NCBI RefSeq assembly: GCF_020405205.1
Contig: NZ_CP084469.1
Coordinates: 992,001-1,056,000, forward strand
Direction of reading: 5' to 3'
Length of the DNA: 64,000 nt
From: Natrinema salinisoli
GTDB taxonomy: Archaea > Halobacteriota > Halobacteria > Halobacteriales > Natrialbaceae
In this document: positions 27,407-36,896 of the stretch, one piece after another
Numbering within the stretch: the first letter of the stretch is position 1
How the letters are laid out: every line of letters starts with the position of its first letter
The notes under the pieces: generated by a model
Told to the model about the DNA's origin: nothing
The model's database searches: none
Seen by the model: the letters and a program-made list of their open reading frames with translations, nothing else
Translations under genes and position numbers: made by a program

Positions 27407-27803
27407 CGTCCCCACCGCGGTCGAGTTGCTGTCTCTCGAGTGGCGATCATTGTGGCTCGTGTCACCACACATATTCCAAGTCTTCGCATAGTGACCCTGC
27501 TTGCGAGTGATGGGCCCGACGGCTGTCTCGGTGGTCTCGTTCTATGCCGCCTCCAGATACGTGTCGAAGGTACTGACCTCGCCGCAATACTCGAAAATCA
27601 GTGCAACGGGTTGATTCGTGCCGCTAGGCAGTGCTCATCGAGTTGTTGCGAAGCGCGAGAGGGAAATTTGAACGGCATGAAAACGGTCGTCCTCGCATCG
27701 GTCGGATGCTGCGTCTTCTCTCATTCAAATCTCCGAAGTCGTTTTCCAGCAACGGTTTACATCGCGTCGCTACGCGGCGCTCAACGGTTTGTCGTTGGAA
27801 AAG
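27407..27803. other. Gene-free stretch with tRNA-Ser 3'-end remnants
   Basis: No convincing gene. Positions 27642-27673 repeat, with one indel and few mismatches, the 3' end and flank of the adjacent tRNA-Ser (27791-27824), the shared core being gagaggga[a/g]atttgaac. A second, inverted copy begins at 27724 (ttcaaatctcc, then ttttcca at 27742). The arrangement suggests past integration or duplication at the tRNA. Confidence 0.55.
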
Positions 27804-27888
27804 CGCCGAGAGGGAGATTTGAACTCCCGAGTCCGTGAGGACAGTAGATTTCGAATCTACCGCCTTGGCCGGGCTAGGCTATCTCGGC
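27804..27888 (-). tRNA. tRNA-Ser (anticodon CGA)
   Basis: On the minus strand the acceptor GCCGAGA pairs with TCTCGGC, with discriminator G. The anticodon stem gtaga/tctac encloses ttcgaaa, giving anticodon CGA. A long variable arm marks a type II tRNA, and the T-arm contains GTTCAAAT. It is 85 nt and has no encoded CCA. T-run sequence follows the 3' end. Confidence 0.95.
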
Positions 27889-28032
27889 TCACTCATACGT
27901 ACCCGAGTGACGTTTTTACCCGTTTCGATTCTTCGCTCCCCCTGAGATTGATTGTCTCACCGACGAGGGAGAGGGATGGACCGCTCGAGTCGCGAATGGC
28001 AGACCGTTCCGAACGGACGACGACGCGTCCGA

Positions 28033-30723
28033 TCAGCCCGTATTCTTCATTCCGGCTGCGATCCCCTTCACTGTCAGTCGCAGGGTTCGCTCCTCGATGT
28101 CCGTCCGGTGGGTCCGATTGAGCAGGTACACCTGCAGCATGTTCAGCGGGTCCACGTAGGGGTTCCGTCGCTCGAGGTTCTCGCCGAGCCAATCGCGGGT
28201 GTGCAGGCGGTCTCGCTGACCGATCTCGGTGATCAGATCGGCCGTTCGCTCGTACTCGTCGGAGACGCGGGGGAAGAACTGTTCGCGAAGGTCTTCCTCG
28301 GCCATGTTCGCGTACCGCTCGGCGATCTCGAGTTCGGTTCGCGACAGCGAGAGGGCCGCGTTATCGAGGGTGGTTCGGAAGAACGGCCACTCCTCGTACA
28401 TCTCCTGTAAAGTTTCCATCGAGCCACCGTCGTCGAGGTAGGCCTCGACGCCGGTCGCGATCGCGTACCAGCCCGGCAGGATACACCGCGACTGGGTCCA
28501 GGAAAACACCCACGGGATCGCCCGCAGGTCCTCGACGGTGCGCTCGCCCGATCGGGAGGCCGGCCGCGACCCCAGATCGAGGTTTTCGATGACGGTGATC
28601 GGCGTCGCCTGCTCGAAGTACTGGACGAACCCGTCGCTCTCGAGGAGATCGCGGTACTCCCGGCGGGCCGCGTCGGCCATGGTTTCCATGGCCTCGACCC
28701 ACTCGTCGTGGACCTCCTCTTCGGGCTGGTCCATGGACTGCTTGCGCGCCCGGAGCTGGGCGTTGAGCATCTGTTCGATGTTGCGCTCGGCGATGCGCGG
28801 GTTGGCGTACTTCTCGGCGATCGCCTCGCCCTGCTCGGTGAACTTGACCTGTCCCGTGACGGTCGAGTTCGGCAGCGCGAGCAGCGCCTCGTTCATCGGG
28901 CCGCCGCCGCGCGAGATCGAGCCGCCGCGGCCGTGGAACAGCCGCATCGTCACGTCGTAGTCGTCGCAGATCTCGCCGAGCCGGCGCTGGTTCTTGTACA
29001 GCGACCAGTTCGCTGCGAGGAACCCGTTCTCCTTGTTCGAGTCCGAGTACCCGAGCATGATCTCCTGGGTCTGCCCGCGAGCTTCGAGGGCCTGCGCGTA
29101 GGCCTCGTTTTCGAACAGCGTGCCCATGATCCGGCGCGCGCCGGAGAGGGCGTACTCGGTCTCGAGCAGGGGAACGATGTCGATCCCGGAGTGTTCGGGC
29201 AGGGAGACGACGCCGGCCTGATCGGCCAGGAAGAGCACCTCGAGGACGTGGCTCGGCTCGTCGGTCATCGAGATGGCGTAGGTGTCGATGGCGTGGCTGC
29301 CATACTCGGTCTGCCAGTCGGCAAGGCTGTCGAACAGCCGGAGGACCCGCCCCGAGTCGTCGGAGAGCTCCTCGGTGTCGCCGAGGTCGATCACGGGCTC
29401 GTCCTGCAACACGGCCTCGGTCAGGAACTCGACGCGTTCGTCCTCGGAGAAGCCGTGGTAATCGATCCCTTCGGCCTCGAGGGCTTCGGCGATGGCATCG
29501 GTGTGTTTCGCCTGGTGCTCTCGGAGATCGAGGCTGGCGAGCGAGAAGCCGAACGTCGCGACCTGCCGGCGGATCGGGTCGACGTGCGCGTCGACGACGC
29601 TCTCCGCACCGTTGTTCCGCAGGCTCTTCGCGATGACCTCGAGATCGTCGAGGAGGGCGTCGACGTCGTCGTAGCCGCCAGGGCGGACGTCGCCGACGCG
29701 GCGGATCCGCTCGCGCATGAGCTTGAGTTTCTGCCGGTAGGGCTCGCCCGGATAGCGCTCCTCGGCGGTGCGAGCGCTGCCGGGGAGTCGTTCGCGGTCC
29801 CGCTCGAGCGAGGCCTGGAACGCGGAGCCGGCATCGATCCGGCTGCCGTCCTGGCTCAGTACGCCCGAGAGTCGCTTGAGCTGCTCGCGGTACTGCTCGA
29901 GGACGACCGACCGCTGGCGCTCGAGGGTGTTCGCGGTCACGTCGGGGGTCACGTACGGGTTGCCGTCGCGATCGCTCCCGGCCCACGAGCGGAACTCGAA
30001 GAGCTTCGGAATCTCGAGGTTGCCGGGGACTTCCTCGTCGATCGCGTCGTCGAGTTCGTCGTAGATCTCGCCGACGACGTCGAAGAGGGTGTTCTCGAGG
30101 TACCACTGGACGTTGCGCGCCTCGTCTTCGGGCTCGGGCTGCCGATTGCGGACCTGCGGGGTCTGCCAGAGGCTCGTGACCTCAGCGTCGATGTCCCGCC
30201 AGAGCTGGCTCTCCTCCTTGTCGGTCAGCAGCCGCTCGTCCAGCGTCTCGAGGTCCGTCGAGATATCGCGCAGTTTGGACTTGACCGTCTTGCGGCGCGC
30301 CTCCGTCGGGTGCGCGGTAAAGGTCGGCTCGATCAGTACGTCGTCGAGGATCTGGCGGACGGTCTCGACGTCGGCCTCGCCGAGCTCTTCGGCGGCCGTT
30401 TCGAGGCTATCGTCGAGGGTCCCCTCGTGGGATTCTGTCCGGATCGTCCGGACCCGTTCGCGCTCCTCGGCGAGGTTGATCAGTTCGAAGTAGGTCGTGA
30501 ACCCGCGAGCGACGATCCGCTGTTGATGGGGCGAGAGGTTCTCGAGCTCCGTGACGAGGGGCTCGCGAGACTCGAGCTCCCCGGACCGGTAATCGATCGC
30601 GGCTCGCCGGCACGATTCGACCGTCTCGAAGGCTTTGCGAGACGTCTGTTCCTCGAGGACGTCGCCGAGCAACGCACCGAGCTCCCGGACGTCCTGTCGA
30701 ACGTTTCTGTTATGGAGTCGCAT
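28033..30723 (-). CDS. ppc: Phosphoenolpyruvate carboxylase
   Basis: 896-residue cytoplasmic enzyme that carboxylates PEP to oxaloacetate, replenishing the TCA cycle. Conserved motifs are visible: the catalytic histidine region FTAHPTEARRK (about 132-142), SDSNKENGF (about 560), FHGRGGSISRGGGP with its Arg-rich loop, and the C-terminal end MKNTG. It is the bacterial-type long form used by haloarchaea, not the short archaeal PpcA. Feedback by aspartate or malate is typical of the family. The start at 30723 is leaderless relative to a TATA box 26 nt upstream. Confidence 0.97.
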   Translation of the reverse strand: MRLHNRNVRQDVRELGALLGDVLEEQTSRKAFETVESCRRAAIDYRSGELESREPLVTELENLSPHQQRIVARGFTTYFELINLAEERERVRTIRTESHEGTLDDSLETAAEELGEADVETVRQILDDVLIEPTFTAHPTEARRKTVKSKLRDISTDLETLDERLLTDKEESQLWRDIDAEVTSLWQTPQVRNRQPEPEDEARNVQWYLENTLFDVVGEIYDELDDAIDEEVPGNLEIPKLFEFRSWAGSDRDGNPYVTPDVTANTLERQRSVVLEQYREQLKRLSGVLSQDGSRIDAGSAFQASLERDRERLPGSARTAEERYPGEPYRQKLKLMRERIRRVGDVRPGGYDDVDALLDDLEVIAKSLRNNGAESVVDAHVDPIRRQVATFGFSLASLDLREHQAKHTDAIAEALEAEGIDYHGFSEDERVEFLTEAVLQDEPVIDLGDTEELSDDSGRVLRLFDSLADWQTEYGSHAIDTYAISMTDEPSHVLEVLFLADQAGVVSLPEHSGIDIVPLLETEYALSGARRIMGTLFENEAYAQALEARGQTQEIMLGYSDSNKENGFLAANWSLYKNQRRLGEICDDYDVTMRLFHGRGGSISRGGGPMNEALLALPNSTVTGQVKFTEQGEAIAEKYANPRIAERNIEQMLNAQLRARKQSMDQPEEEVHDEWVEAMETMADAARREYRDLLESDGFVQYFEQATPITVIENLDLGSRPASRSGERTVEDLRAIPWVFSWTQSRCILPGWYAIATGVEAYLDDGGSMETLQEMYEEWPFFRTTLDNAALSLSRTELEIAERYANMAEEDLREQFFPRVSDEYERTADLITEIGQRDRLHTRDWLGENLERRNPYVDPLNMLQVYLLNRTHRTDIEERTLRLTVKGIAAGMKNTG

Positions 30724-30745
30724 ATCGTGAGGATGTGGGTGCCAC

Positions 30746-30753
30746 GATAAAAA
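30746..30753 (-). promoter_or_regulatory. TATA box of ppc
   Basis: The minus strand reads tttttatc, centred about 26 nt before the ATG at 30723, a textbook leaderless haloarchaeal promoter. Confidence 0.6.
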
Positions 30754-31010
30754 CCCCTAGCAGGTGCGCTAACTGGCTTATACATCGTTTTCCGTGAAGG
30801 ATTTCGTCGAGCGGCTTCGTGAGGTGAGCAGTTATTGAGACATACGTTCGCACACAGCGCCCATCACTAGTTACTCCGTCACACTAAATCGAGAATTCAC
30901 TACAATCATAAATTATTCTCGTGAAACCCCGATTTCCCCCTCCAACTATCAGTAACTACCGGACGAGTTTCGAGCGGTCCGATACGGATCGAGACACCCC
31001 GTGATCGAGT

Positions 31011-31940
31011 TCACCTGTCCGTGTACTGGGCACAGACCCGTCGAATCCCTTCCTCGAAGTCGATCTGGGGCTCCCAGCCGGTCTCCTCGCGAATCTTTGC
31101 AGAGTCGGCACAGGTATCGTGAACGTAGACCGAGTCGGGGATCGGATTTTCGACGTACTCGGGGTCCACGTCGGTTCCGAGCTCGTCGTTGAGCATCTCC
31201 ACGACCGTATTGAAGTCGTAGGCCTCGCCCGTCCCCAGATTGTAGATCCCGTCGAGTTCGGCTGCCGCGGCCTGACTGAGGCCGCGGACGATATCGGAAA
31301 CGTGTGTGAAGTCCCGCGTCTGCGTGCCGTCGCCGTACAGGACTGGTGACTCGCCGTTGGCGATGTCGTCGGCGAACTGGGCGATCACGTTGGCGTACTC
31401 GCCTTTGTGTTCCTCCGCGCCGCCGTACCCCTGATAGACCGAGAAGAAGCGCATCCCGGCCATCGACATGTCGTAGTGGTTCGAGAAGTACTCGCCGTAG
31501 CGTTCTCTGGCCAGCTTCGACGCTTCGTACCCGGTGTTCACGCTCACCTCCATGTCCTCGGGCGAGGGTTCCGTCCGGCTCCCGTAGATCGACGACGTCG
31601 AGGCGTAGACGACGGTCTCGCAGCCGTCCTGCCGAGCCTGCTCGACCACGTTGACGAATCCCTCGACGTTCACTCTCGCACCCGTCGTCGGGTCGTCCTC
31701 GTGCATCGCGTACGAGGACAGCGCCGCCAGGTGAAACACCACGTCGACGTCCGTCGGCAGGTCGTCCTCTAGCACGCTTGCCTTCACGAATTCGACGTCT
31801 TCGGTGAGGTTTTCCGGTGTTCCCAGATAACAGTCGTCGACAACCGTGACGTCGTTCGTTTCCGCGAGTTCGTTCGCCAGATTCGATCCGATGAATCCCG
31901 CACCGCCGGTGACGAGAACGGATTGGTCCTCGAGAGTCAT
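31011..31940 (-). CDS. NAD-dependent sugar-nucleotide epimerase/dehydratase (GalE/WbpP-like)
   Basis: 309 residues, extended SDR family. The Rossmann motif TGGAGFIGSNL (about 11-21) binds NAD; catalytic Ser/Thr in YASTSSIYG and the YxxxK pair in TGYEASKLA follow, then RFFSVYQGYGG and RDFTHVSDIV, typical of UDP-glucose/UDP-N-acetylglucosamine 4-epimerases. It most likely supplies sugar nucleotides for S-layer glycosylation or polysaccharide. ATG 31940 is chosen because it starts directly before the Rossmann strand; the longer frame to 32057 is basic and unlike the family. Divergent from the MFS transporter. Confidence 0.9.
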   Translation of the reverse strand: MTLEDQSVLVTGGAGFIGSNLANELAETNDVTVVDDCYLGTPENLTEDVEFVKASVLEDDLPTDVDVVFHLAALSSYAMHEDDPTTGARVNVEGFVNVVEQARQDGCETVVYASTSSIYGSRTEPSPEDMEVSVNTGYEASKLARERYGEYFSNHYDMSMAGMRFFSVYQGYGGAEEHKGEYANVIAQFADDIANGESPVLYGDGTQTRDFTHVSDIVRGLSQAAAAELDGIYNLGTGEAYDFNTVVEMLNDELGTDVDPEYVENPIPDSVYVHDTCADSAKIREETGWEPQIDFEEGIRRVCAQYTDR

Positions 31941-32060
31941 ACCGGAAACCCCCATTCGGCAACGCATAGATGTTTTGAAGACCCGAGCACGGACGACGTT
32001 CGAACGCGAACGATGGCGGGGTCTCGAGCACCCGTCTCGAAGCTCGAATTTGCACACAGA

Positions 32061-32070
32061 TTTAATAAAA
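32061..32070 (+). promoter_or_regulatory. TATA box of the MFS transporter gene
   Basis: tttaataaaa centred 26 nt before the GTG at 32091. The spacing decides the start: transcription should begin at or next to the GTG, excluding the longer upstream frame. Confidence 0.65.
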
Positions 32071-32090
32071 ACCCTGTCAAACGCTCACAG

Positions 32091-33413
32091 GTGACACTAC
32101 TGGCCGACCCGTATCGACGACGGTGGATCGGGTGGGGATTGCTCGTTTCAGCGTTCTTTCTCGTCAGTCTCCACCGGTCGTCGACCGGGGTCCTCTCGGA
32201 AGCCTTGATGCGATCGTTCGACACGACCGGGACGAGTCTCGGGCTGTTGCACTCGTCGTTTTTCTACCTCTACGCGGCGTTTCAGGTCCCGGCTGGCCTG
32301 TTGACGGACCGCTACGGGGCGCGGTCGATCGCCGCAATCGGAACCGCTCTGATGAGCGTCGGGTCGATCGTCTTTGGCCTCGCACCCACGTACGCCCTCG
32401 CCTTCACCGGTCGACTCCTTGTCGGATTCGGTGCGAGCGTCCTATTCGTCGCGACGCTTCGGTTCTGTGCGAACTGGTTCCGTCCCGACGAGTTCGGGAC
32501 GATGACGGGGGTGACGTTCAGCGTCGGCATTCTGGGCGGATTGGCGGCGACGACGCCGCTGGCGATCGCCGTCTCGAACGCGGGATGGCGGCCATCGATG
32601 ATCGGTCTCGGACTGTTCGGTCTCGCGGCCGGGATCGGTATCGTCCTGTTTTCGCACGATTCACCGGCCGACGCCGGCCTGCCACCCATCGAAAACGTCC
32701 CGGAACGACCGGACGTGACCTCCGCAGCGACGCTCAAGCGATACGTTGCGGACGCGGTCCGGGAGCCCGAAACGTGGCTGCTGGGGATCATGCTCTTTTT
32801 CATGACCGGAATCGGCATCACGATCTTCGGCCTGTGGGGAATCCCGTATCTCGTCCAGACGCACGACATCTCCGTGACAGAGGCGTCCGTCTATCTCCTC
32901 GTTGGAAACGTCGGCGGCATGATCGGCCCGACGCTGTTCGGCTGGCTCTCGGATCGGTCGGGAAACCGAACGGGCCTCATCGTCCTCTCGACGGTGGTTT
33001 TCGGGTTGAGCTGGGCGATCTTCGCCGTCTTCGGCGTCGTTCCGCTGGCGCTCGTCGGGGCGATATTCCTCTTCTCTCGCGTCCTGCGCGGCGGGATTCC
33101 GCTCGCCTTTACCGTGATCAAGGAACGCCATCCCGAGGGTGCGAGCGGCACCGTAATCGGACTGATCAACACGATGGGGTGGATCGGCGCAGCCGTCTTC
33201 CCGGTCCTCCTCGGCGCTGCACTCGACGCCTACTGGACCGGTGAGACGGTCAACGGCACCCGCGTCTACACTGAATTCGGGTACCGGGTCGCGTTCGCCA
33301 TTGCGACGGTTTCCGGACTGATCGCCGCAATCTGCGCAATCGCGCTCCACGTCAGGACGCGCAACGACCGTCCTATCGAATCCGAGACCGACGTCGAACA
33401 GCCGGCGAGTTGA
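32091..33413 (+). CDS. Major facilitator superfamily transporter
   Basis: 440 residues, about 12 membrane helices. The MFS signature between helices 2 and 3 reads GLLTDRYGARSI, and a second copy in the C-terminal half reads GWLSDRSGNRTGL. Sequences such as RSSTGVLSEALMRSF and FGASVLFVATLRFCANWF are typical of the anion/organic-acid and nitrate/sugar-phosphate-like branches, but the substrate cannot be read. Start is the leaderless GTG. Confidence 0.9.
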   Translation: MTLLADPYRRRWIGWGLLVSAFFLVSLHRSSTGVLSEALMRSFDTTGTSLGLLHSSFFYLYAAFQVPAGLLTDRYGARSIAAIGTALMSVGSIVFGLAPTYALAFTGRLLVGFGASVLFVATLRFCANWFRPDEFGTMTGVTFSVGILGGLAATTPLAIAVSNAGWRPSMIGLGLFGLAAGIGIVLFSHDSPADAGLPPIENVPERPDVTSAATLKRYVADAVREPETWLLGIMLFFMTGIGITIFGLWGIPYLVQTHDISVTEASVYLLVGNVGGMIGPTLFGWLSDRSGNRTGLIVLSTVVFGLSWAIFAVFGVVPLALVGAIFLFSRVLRGGIPLAFTVIKERHPEGASGTVIGLINTMGWIGAAVFPVLLGAALDAYWTGETVNGTRVYTEFGYRVAFAIATVSGLIAAICAIALHVRTRNDRPIESETDVEQPAS

Positions 33414-33533
33414 CCACAACCGCGTCGGTTCCGAGACCGTCGGAATCAGCTACCGAGTCGACCGATCCCGCTTCCCGACCCCATTCTGCCTCGGCCCACA
33501 GGTTCTTGCCGGTACGTACCACACCTCACGGGC

Positions 33534-33986
33534 ATGCGCTACTACGAGGATCTCGAGGTCGGCGAAACCCAAGAGTTTGGCGAGTATCACGTTACGAAGG
33601 AGGAAATCATCGACTTCGCCGAACGGTACGACCCGCAGCCGTTCCACGTCGACGAAGACGCGGCCGAGGACTCCGCCTTCGGCGAACTCGTCGCGTCGGG
33701 CTGGCACACCGCGTCGATGTGCATGCGGCTGCTCGTCGACGGGCCCATTCAGGATCGCGCCAGCATGGGTGCCCGCGGCGTCGACGAACTCCGGTGGAAA
33801 CAGCCGGTCAGACCCGGCGACACGCTCTCGATTCGTACGGAAATCCTGGACAAGCAGGTTTCGGAGAGCGACCCGAGACGGGGCTACGTCGACAGCCGGC
33901 TCGAGGGAGTTACCCAGGACGGCGACGTCGTCATCTCCTGGATCGCCCACGGTATGATCGCGCGTCGAAATCCCGACGAGGAGTGA
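33534..33986 (+). CDS. MaoC-family hot-dog hydratase/dehydratase
   Basis: 150 residues, a complete single hot-dog domain. The hydratase motif is YDPQPFHVDEDAA (near 36-48), with the catalytic Asp and His, followed by GELVASGWHTASMCMRL. MaoC proteins hydrate enoyl-CoA in fatty-acid or polyhydroxyalkanoate pathways. Haloarchaea carry several such paralogues, and this one has no pathway neighbours, so the CoA substrate is open. Confidence 0.92.
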   Translation: MRYYEDLEVGETQEFGEYHVTKEEIIDFAERYDPQPFHVDEDAAEDSAFGELVASGWHTASMCMRLLVDGPIQDRASMGARGVDELRWKQPVRPGDTLSIRTEILDKQVSESDPRRGYVDSRLEGVTQDGDVVISWIAHGMIARRNPDEE

Positions 33987-34137
33987 GTCCCCACGGACGT
34001 CAGTGGGCTGGTCGGGGTGGGAGACTCGCTCGAGGAGTATCGCGACCTGCACACAGTGACGACGACGCTGACAACGGTCAGGGGAAGCGGTCAGTCGATT
34101 ACGAACGCCGTCGCGGAGCGGGCTGCCGTTGCCTGAG

Positions 34138-34770
34138 TCAGGATTCGACCGATAGCAGGCGCTCGCGAACCGTTTCGGCGACGTCGGTGAGGTAAACCTG
34201 TCCGAAGGTACCGACGAGGAGCGCGCCGAGGGAGTTGTACATGAGATCACGAACCGTGTCGTCGAGTCCGTGTTGAGCAAGCGGCATAGTGACGCCGGTC
34301 GACGCCGCGATGATGTCGAGCGCGAACTCGAACAGTTCCCAGATGACGCCGAAGGCCATCACGAGCACGAAGATGTAGACGAACGCGATCCGACTCGGGA
34401 TGTGGATGTCGTCCGCGTGGAGGTCGACCGCTCTGGCGGCCGTGTAGCCCACGCCGGCGACGAGCGACGCCGACAGCGCGTGCGTGAGGTGGTCCCACCA
34501 GTCGATCTGGCCGTACAGGCCGGCCGACCCGAGCGTGTGGAGGAACACGGCGGCGGTGATCCAGAGACCGAGCCAGGGATCCAGCGGCAGGTCGTAGTTC
34601 CGTTCCAGCAGGGCCGGGAAGAACGTGATGAGGAGCGCGACGCTGCCGTTGACGATCGCTTTCGGCTGGCCGTCGACGAGGCCGTAGGCGACGAGGCCGA
34701 CGAGAACGAGTTGCATGAGCCGCGTGAGGCGGCGCTGGGTTCGCATCGAGGGTCGCGGGAGACGCGTCAT
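34138..34770 (-). CDS. Polytopic membrane protein, DUF2238-like
   Basis: 210 residues with about six membrane helices and a short basic N-terminus. The conserved core reads HTLGSAGLYGQIDWWDHLTHALSASL and then VIWELFEFALD; the histidines and acidic residues inside membrane regions recall the DUF2238/YjdF group. Function is unknown. Its start overlaps the stop of the upstream membrane gene by four bases (ATGA), so the two are one operon and may form a complex. Confidence 0.75.
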   Translation of the reverse strand: MTRLPRPSMRTQRRLTRLMQLVLVGLVAYGLVDGQPKAIVNGSVALLITFFPALLERNYDLPLDPWLGLWITAAVFLHTLGSAGLYGQIDWWDHLTHALSASLVAGVGYTAARAVDLHADDIHIPSRIAFVYIFVLVMAFGVIWELFEFALDIIAASTGVTMPLAQHGLDDTVRDLMYNSLGALLVGTFGQVYLTDVAETVRERLLSVES

Positions 34771-35408
34771 CGGCTAACCACCCGTCTGAGCGCCCGTCGA
34801 AGCTGCCGATCGCGGCGCCTGAAGTAGGCGTCGAACAGCACGCCCGCTGCCAGCCCCGCGATGGTCACGGAGAGCCACTCGGCCATCAGCGCGTCGTTCG
34901 TCGAGAGATACGAGGTACCGAACCGCCGATCCAGGTTCCACCGCAGCACGGTCCAGGCCGCGACGGACGCCAACGTCGTCAACACGACGAGGACGATGGC
35001 GAACCAGTGGCTCACCTGCAGCGACGTGAACATATGCAGCTCCGCCGTGATGATCAGGGCGAGACCGGCCACGGCGAGATAGGCGGCAAACGTACCGACG
35101 CTGCCGTCGAACACGCCTCTGACGAGGATCGGTAACGTCGCAAGGACGAGTAATTCCCAGGGCAGCATGGCCCGCCATTCGCGGTAGGCCACGGGCGGAA
35201 TCACGACGATCGCGCCGACGATGGTAACGAAAGCGAGCCACTGCCGGTCGAAATCGAGCGCGCTCTCGACGAAGACCATCACGAGGACGCCGACCACGAC
35301 CCACGCGAGGAGGGCGTTCGTTCGACTGTCCCGAAACAGTCGTTCGAAGACGTCCTCCACCGCGTCCGAACCGTCTGCCGTGGAGGAATCTCTGTCGGTC
35401 CGAGCCAT
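34767..35408 (-). CDS. Polytopic membrane protein of unknown function
   Basis: 213 residues starting at the ATG at 35408; the open frame reaches 35639 but the extra part is basic and outside the promoter-proximal region. After an acidic N-terminus there are about six membrane helices (LLAWVVVGVLVMVFVE, WLAFVTIVGAIVVIPPV, and others) and a basic C-terminal tail (RRRDRQLRRALRR). It is translationally coupled to the DUF2238-like gene. No family recognised with confidence. Confidence 0.72.
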   Translation of the reverse strand: MARTDRDSSTADGSDAVEDVFERLFRDSRTNALLAWVVVGVLVMVFVESALDFDRQWLAFVTIVGAIVVIPPVAYREWRAMLPWELLVLATLPILVRGVFDGSVGTFAAYLAVAGLALIITAELHMFTSLQVSHWFAIVLVVLTTLASVAAWTVLRWNLDRRFGTSYLSTNDALMAEWLSVTIAGLAAGVLFDAYFRRRDRQLRRALRRVVSR

Positions 35409-35483
35409 TTTGAGGGTCCAAACACTATCGAGGCATAAATCCGCCGGTGGGCTTATCTCGATCCCACACCTTTCAGACGATAT

Positions 35484-36089
35484 ATGATGCTTCCGACGCA
35501 CGCGCTGATGGGACTCGCGATCGCGGCACCGCTCGTCGTGGTCGCCCCCGACTTCGCGTCGGCGGCGCTCGTCGGCGCGTTCGTCGGCGGTCTGTTGCCG
35601 GATCTCGATCTCTACGCAGGACATCGGCGAACCCTCCATTATCCCACGCTGTACGTAATCGCTGCCGTTCCGGTCGCGATCGCAACGGCGCTCTTCGTGA
35701 CGCCGTGGCTCGTCGCTCTCACATTCCTATTCCTCGGGGCCGCGCTCCACTGTCGGATGGACCGATACGGCGGCGGCCTCGAGCTCCGGCCGTGGGAGGG
35801 GACCTCCGATCGAGCCGTCTACGATCACGTTCGGAGCCGCTGGCGTGCACCGAAACGCTGGGTCCGATACGACGGCGCACCCGAAGACCTCGTTCTCTCG
35901 CTCCTCGTCGGGCTTCCGCTGTTGGTCGTGCTCGGGGAGCCGTTCCAGTGGCTCGTCGGGGTGGCACTCGTGGTCGGCAGCGTCTACGGACTTCTTCGAC
36001 GCCGACTCGCGAATATCGCCCCAGTCGTCTTCGGCTCCGTTCCCGAATCGGTCGACGAGTACGTCCCGAATCGGTACAAGCAGAATTGA
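35484..36089 (+). CDS. Membrane-bound metal-dependent hydrolase-like protein (DUF457/YdjM type)
   Basis: 201 residues. The N-terminus MMLPTHALMGLAIAAPL with an early histidine, then GGLLPDLDLYAGHRRTLHYP, is the signature of DUF457/YdjM proteins (H, DxD, H-H). About four membrane helices. The bacterial YdjM is SOS-regulated; enzymatic activity has not been clearly shown for the family. A second member sits at 49116-49601. It is divergent from the membrane-gene operon. Confidence 0.8.
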   Translation: MMLPTHALMGLAIAAPLVVVAPDFASAALVGAFVGGLLPDLDLYAGHRRTLHYPTLYVIAAVPVAIATALFVTPWLVALTFLFLGAALHCRMDRYGGGLELRPWEGTSDRAVYDHVRSRWRAPKRWVRYDGAPEDLVLSLLVGLPLLVVLGEPFQWLVGVALVVGSVYGLLRRRLANIAPVVFGSVPESVDEYVPNRYKQN

Positions 36090-36134
36090 GCGCGACGCGA
36101 ATGTGATGTCGCGAAAACGACCGCCATCGGTGTG

Positions 36135-36896
36135 TTACTCGGGATACAGCTCCTCCTCGCGTTCGACGCCGTCGATGCGGGCGACGTCCTCGTCGTCCAG
36201 CGCGATATCCAGCGCCGCGCGGTTCGCTTCGAGGTGCGTGCGACTGGACGCCTTCGGAATGGGATAGATGTCCTTCGCCAGTAGCCAGGCGAGGCTGGCC
36301 TGTTCCGGCGAGATGTCGTGTTTTTCGGCAACCGTGACGACCGCCTCGACGTCGCCGACCCGTCCGCCGGACAGCGGCGAGTACGCCACCAGCGGATAGC
36401 CGTGCTCGCGGGCGTGTTCCAGCCGATCTTCGGGCTGGTAGAGCGGGTGGTACTCGACCTGGTTGGCGGCCGGTGGCCGTCCCAGTACGTCTCGGAACCG
36501 TTCCAGCTGGCTCACTTCGAAGTTACTGACGCTGACGCCGCCGACGAGGCCGTCCTCGCGGACCTTCTCCAGCGCCGGAAGAGTCTCCTCGGGATCGTAG
36601 TCGCCGCGAGGACGGTGGACGTACAGCAGTTCGACGCGGTCGAGGCCGAGTCGCTCGAGGCTCGCCTCGACGCTTTCGGACACCGCGTCGGCACCGAGCT
36701 GGTCGACCCAGAGCTTCGTCCCAACGGTCAGTTCCTCGCGATCGATCGATGCACGCTCGATGCCCTCGCCGACGACGGCCTCGTTGTCGTATATCTGTGC
36801 GGTGTCGAGGTGGCGGTATCCGTGATCGATAGCTGTCCCGATGGTAGCGGGGTCGTCGATCCCCATCGTCCCGAGACCGAGTCGCGGAAGGTCCAT
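36135..36896 (-). CDS. Aldo/keto reductase
   Basis: 253 residues, NAD(P)H-dependent (beta/alpha)8 barrel. The catalytic tetrad is complete: Asp31 and Tyr36 in HLDTAQIYDNE, Lys61 in VGTKLW and His94 in YVHRP. The late PIPKASSRTHLEANR segment binds NADPH phosphate. It resembles 2,5-diketo-gluconate reductase-type enzymes; substrates are probably sugar-derived aldehydes or ketones. Confidence 0.93.
   Translation of the reverse strand: MDLPRLGLGTMGIDDPATIGTAIDHGYRHLDTAQIYDNEAVVGEGIERASIDREELTVGTKLWVDQLGADAVSESVEASLERLGLDRVELLYVHRPRGDYDPEETLPALEKVREDGLVGGVSVSNFEVSQLERFRDVLGRPPAANQVEYHPLYQPEDRLEHAREHGYPLVAYSPLSGGRVGDVEAVVTVAEKHDISPEQASLAWLLAKDIYPIPKASSRTHLEANRAALDIALDDEDVARIDGVEREEELYPE

Noticed and set aside
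27119-27838. 239-codon frame ending in RGRFELPSP
   Set aside because: The C-terminal part is the translated tRNA-Ser, a known annotation artefact, and the rest is antisense to the Fe-S protein gene or spacer.
28708-30750. 680-codon frame antisense to ppc
   Set aside because: PEP carboxylase motifs on the minus strand are unambiguous; long antisense frames are common in DNA with high GC at third codon positions.
31923-32090. 56-residue N-terminal extension of the MFS transporter
   Set aside because: It reads through the divergent promoter, and a TATA box at 32061-32070 fixes a leaderless GTG start at 32091.
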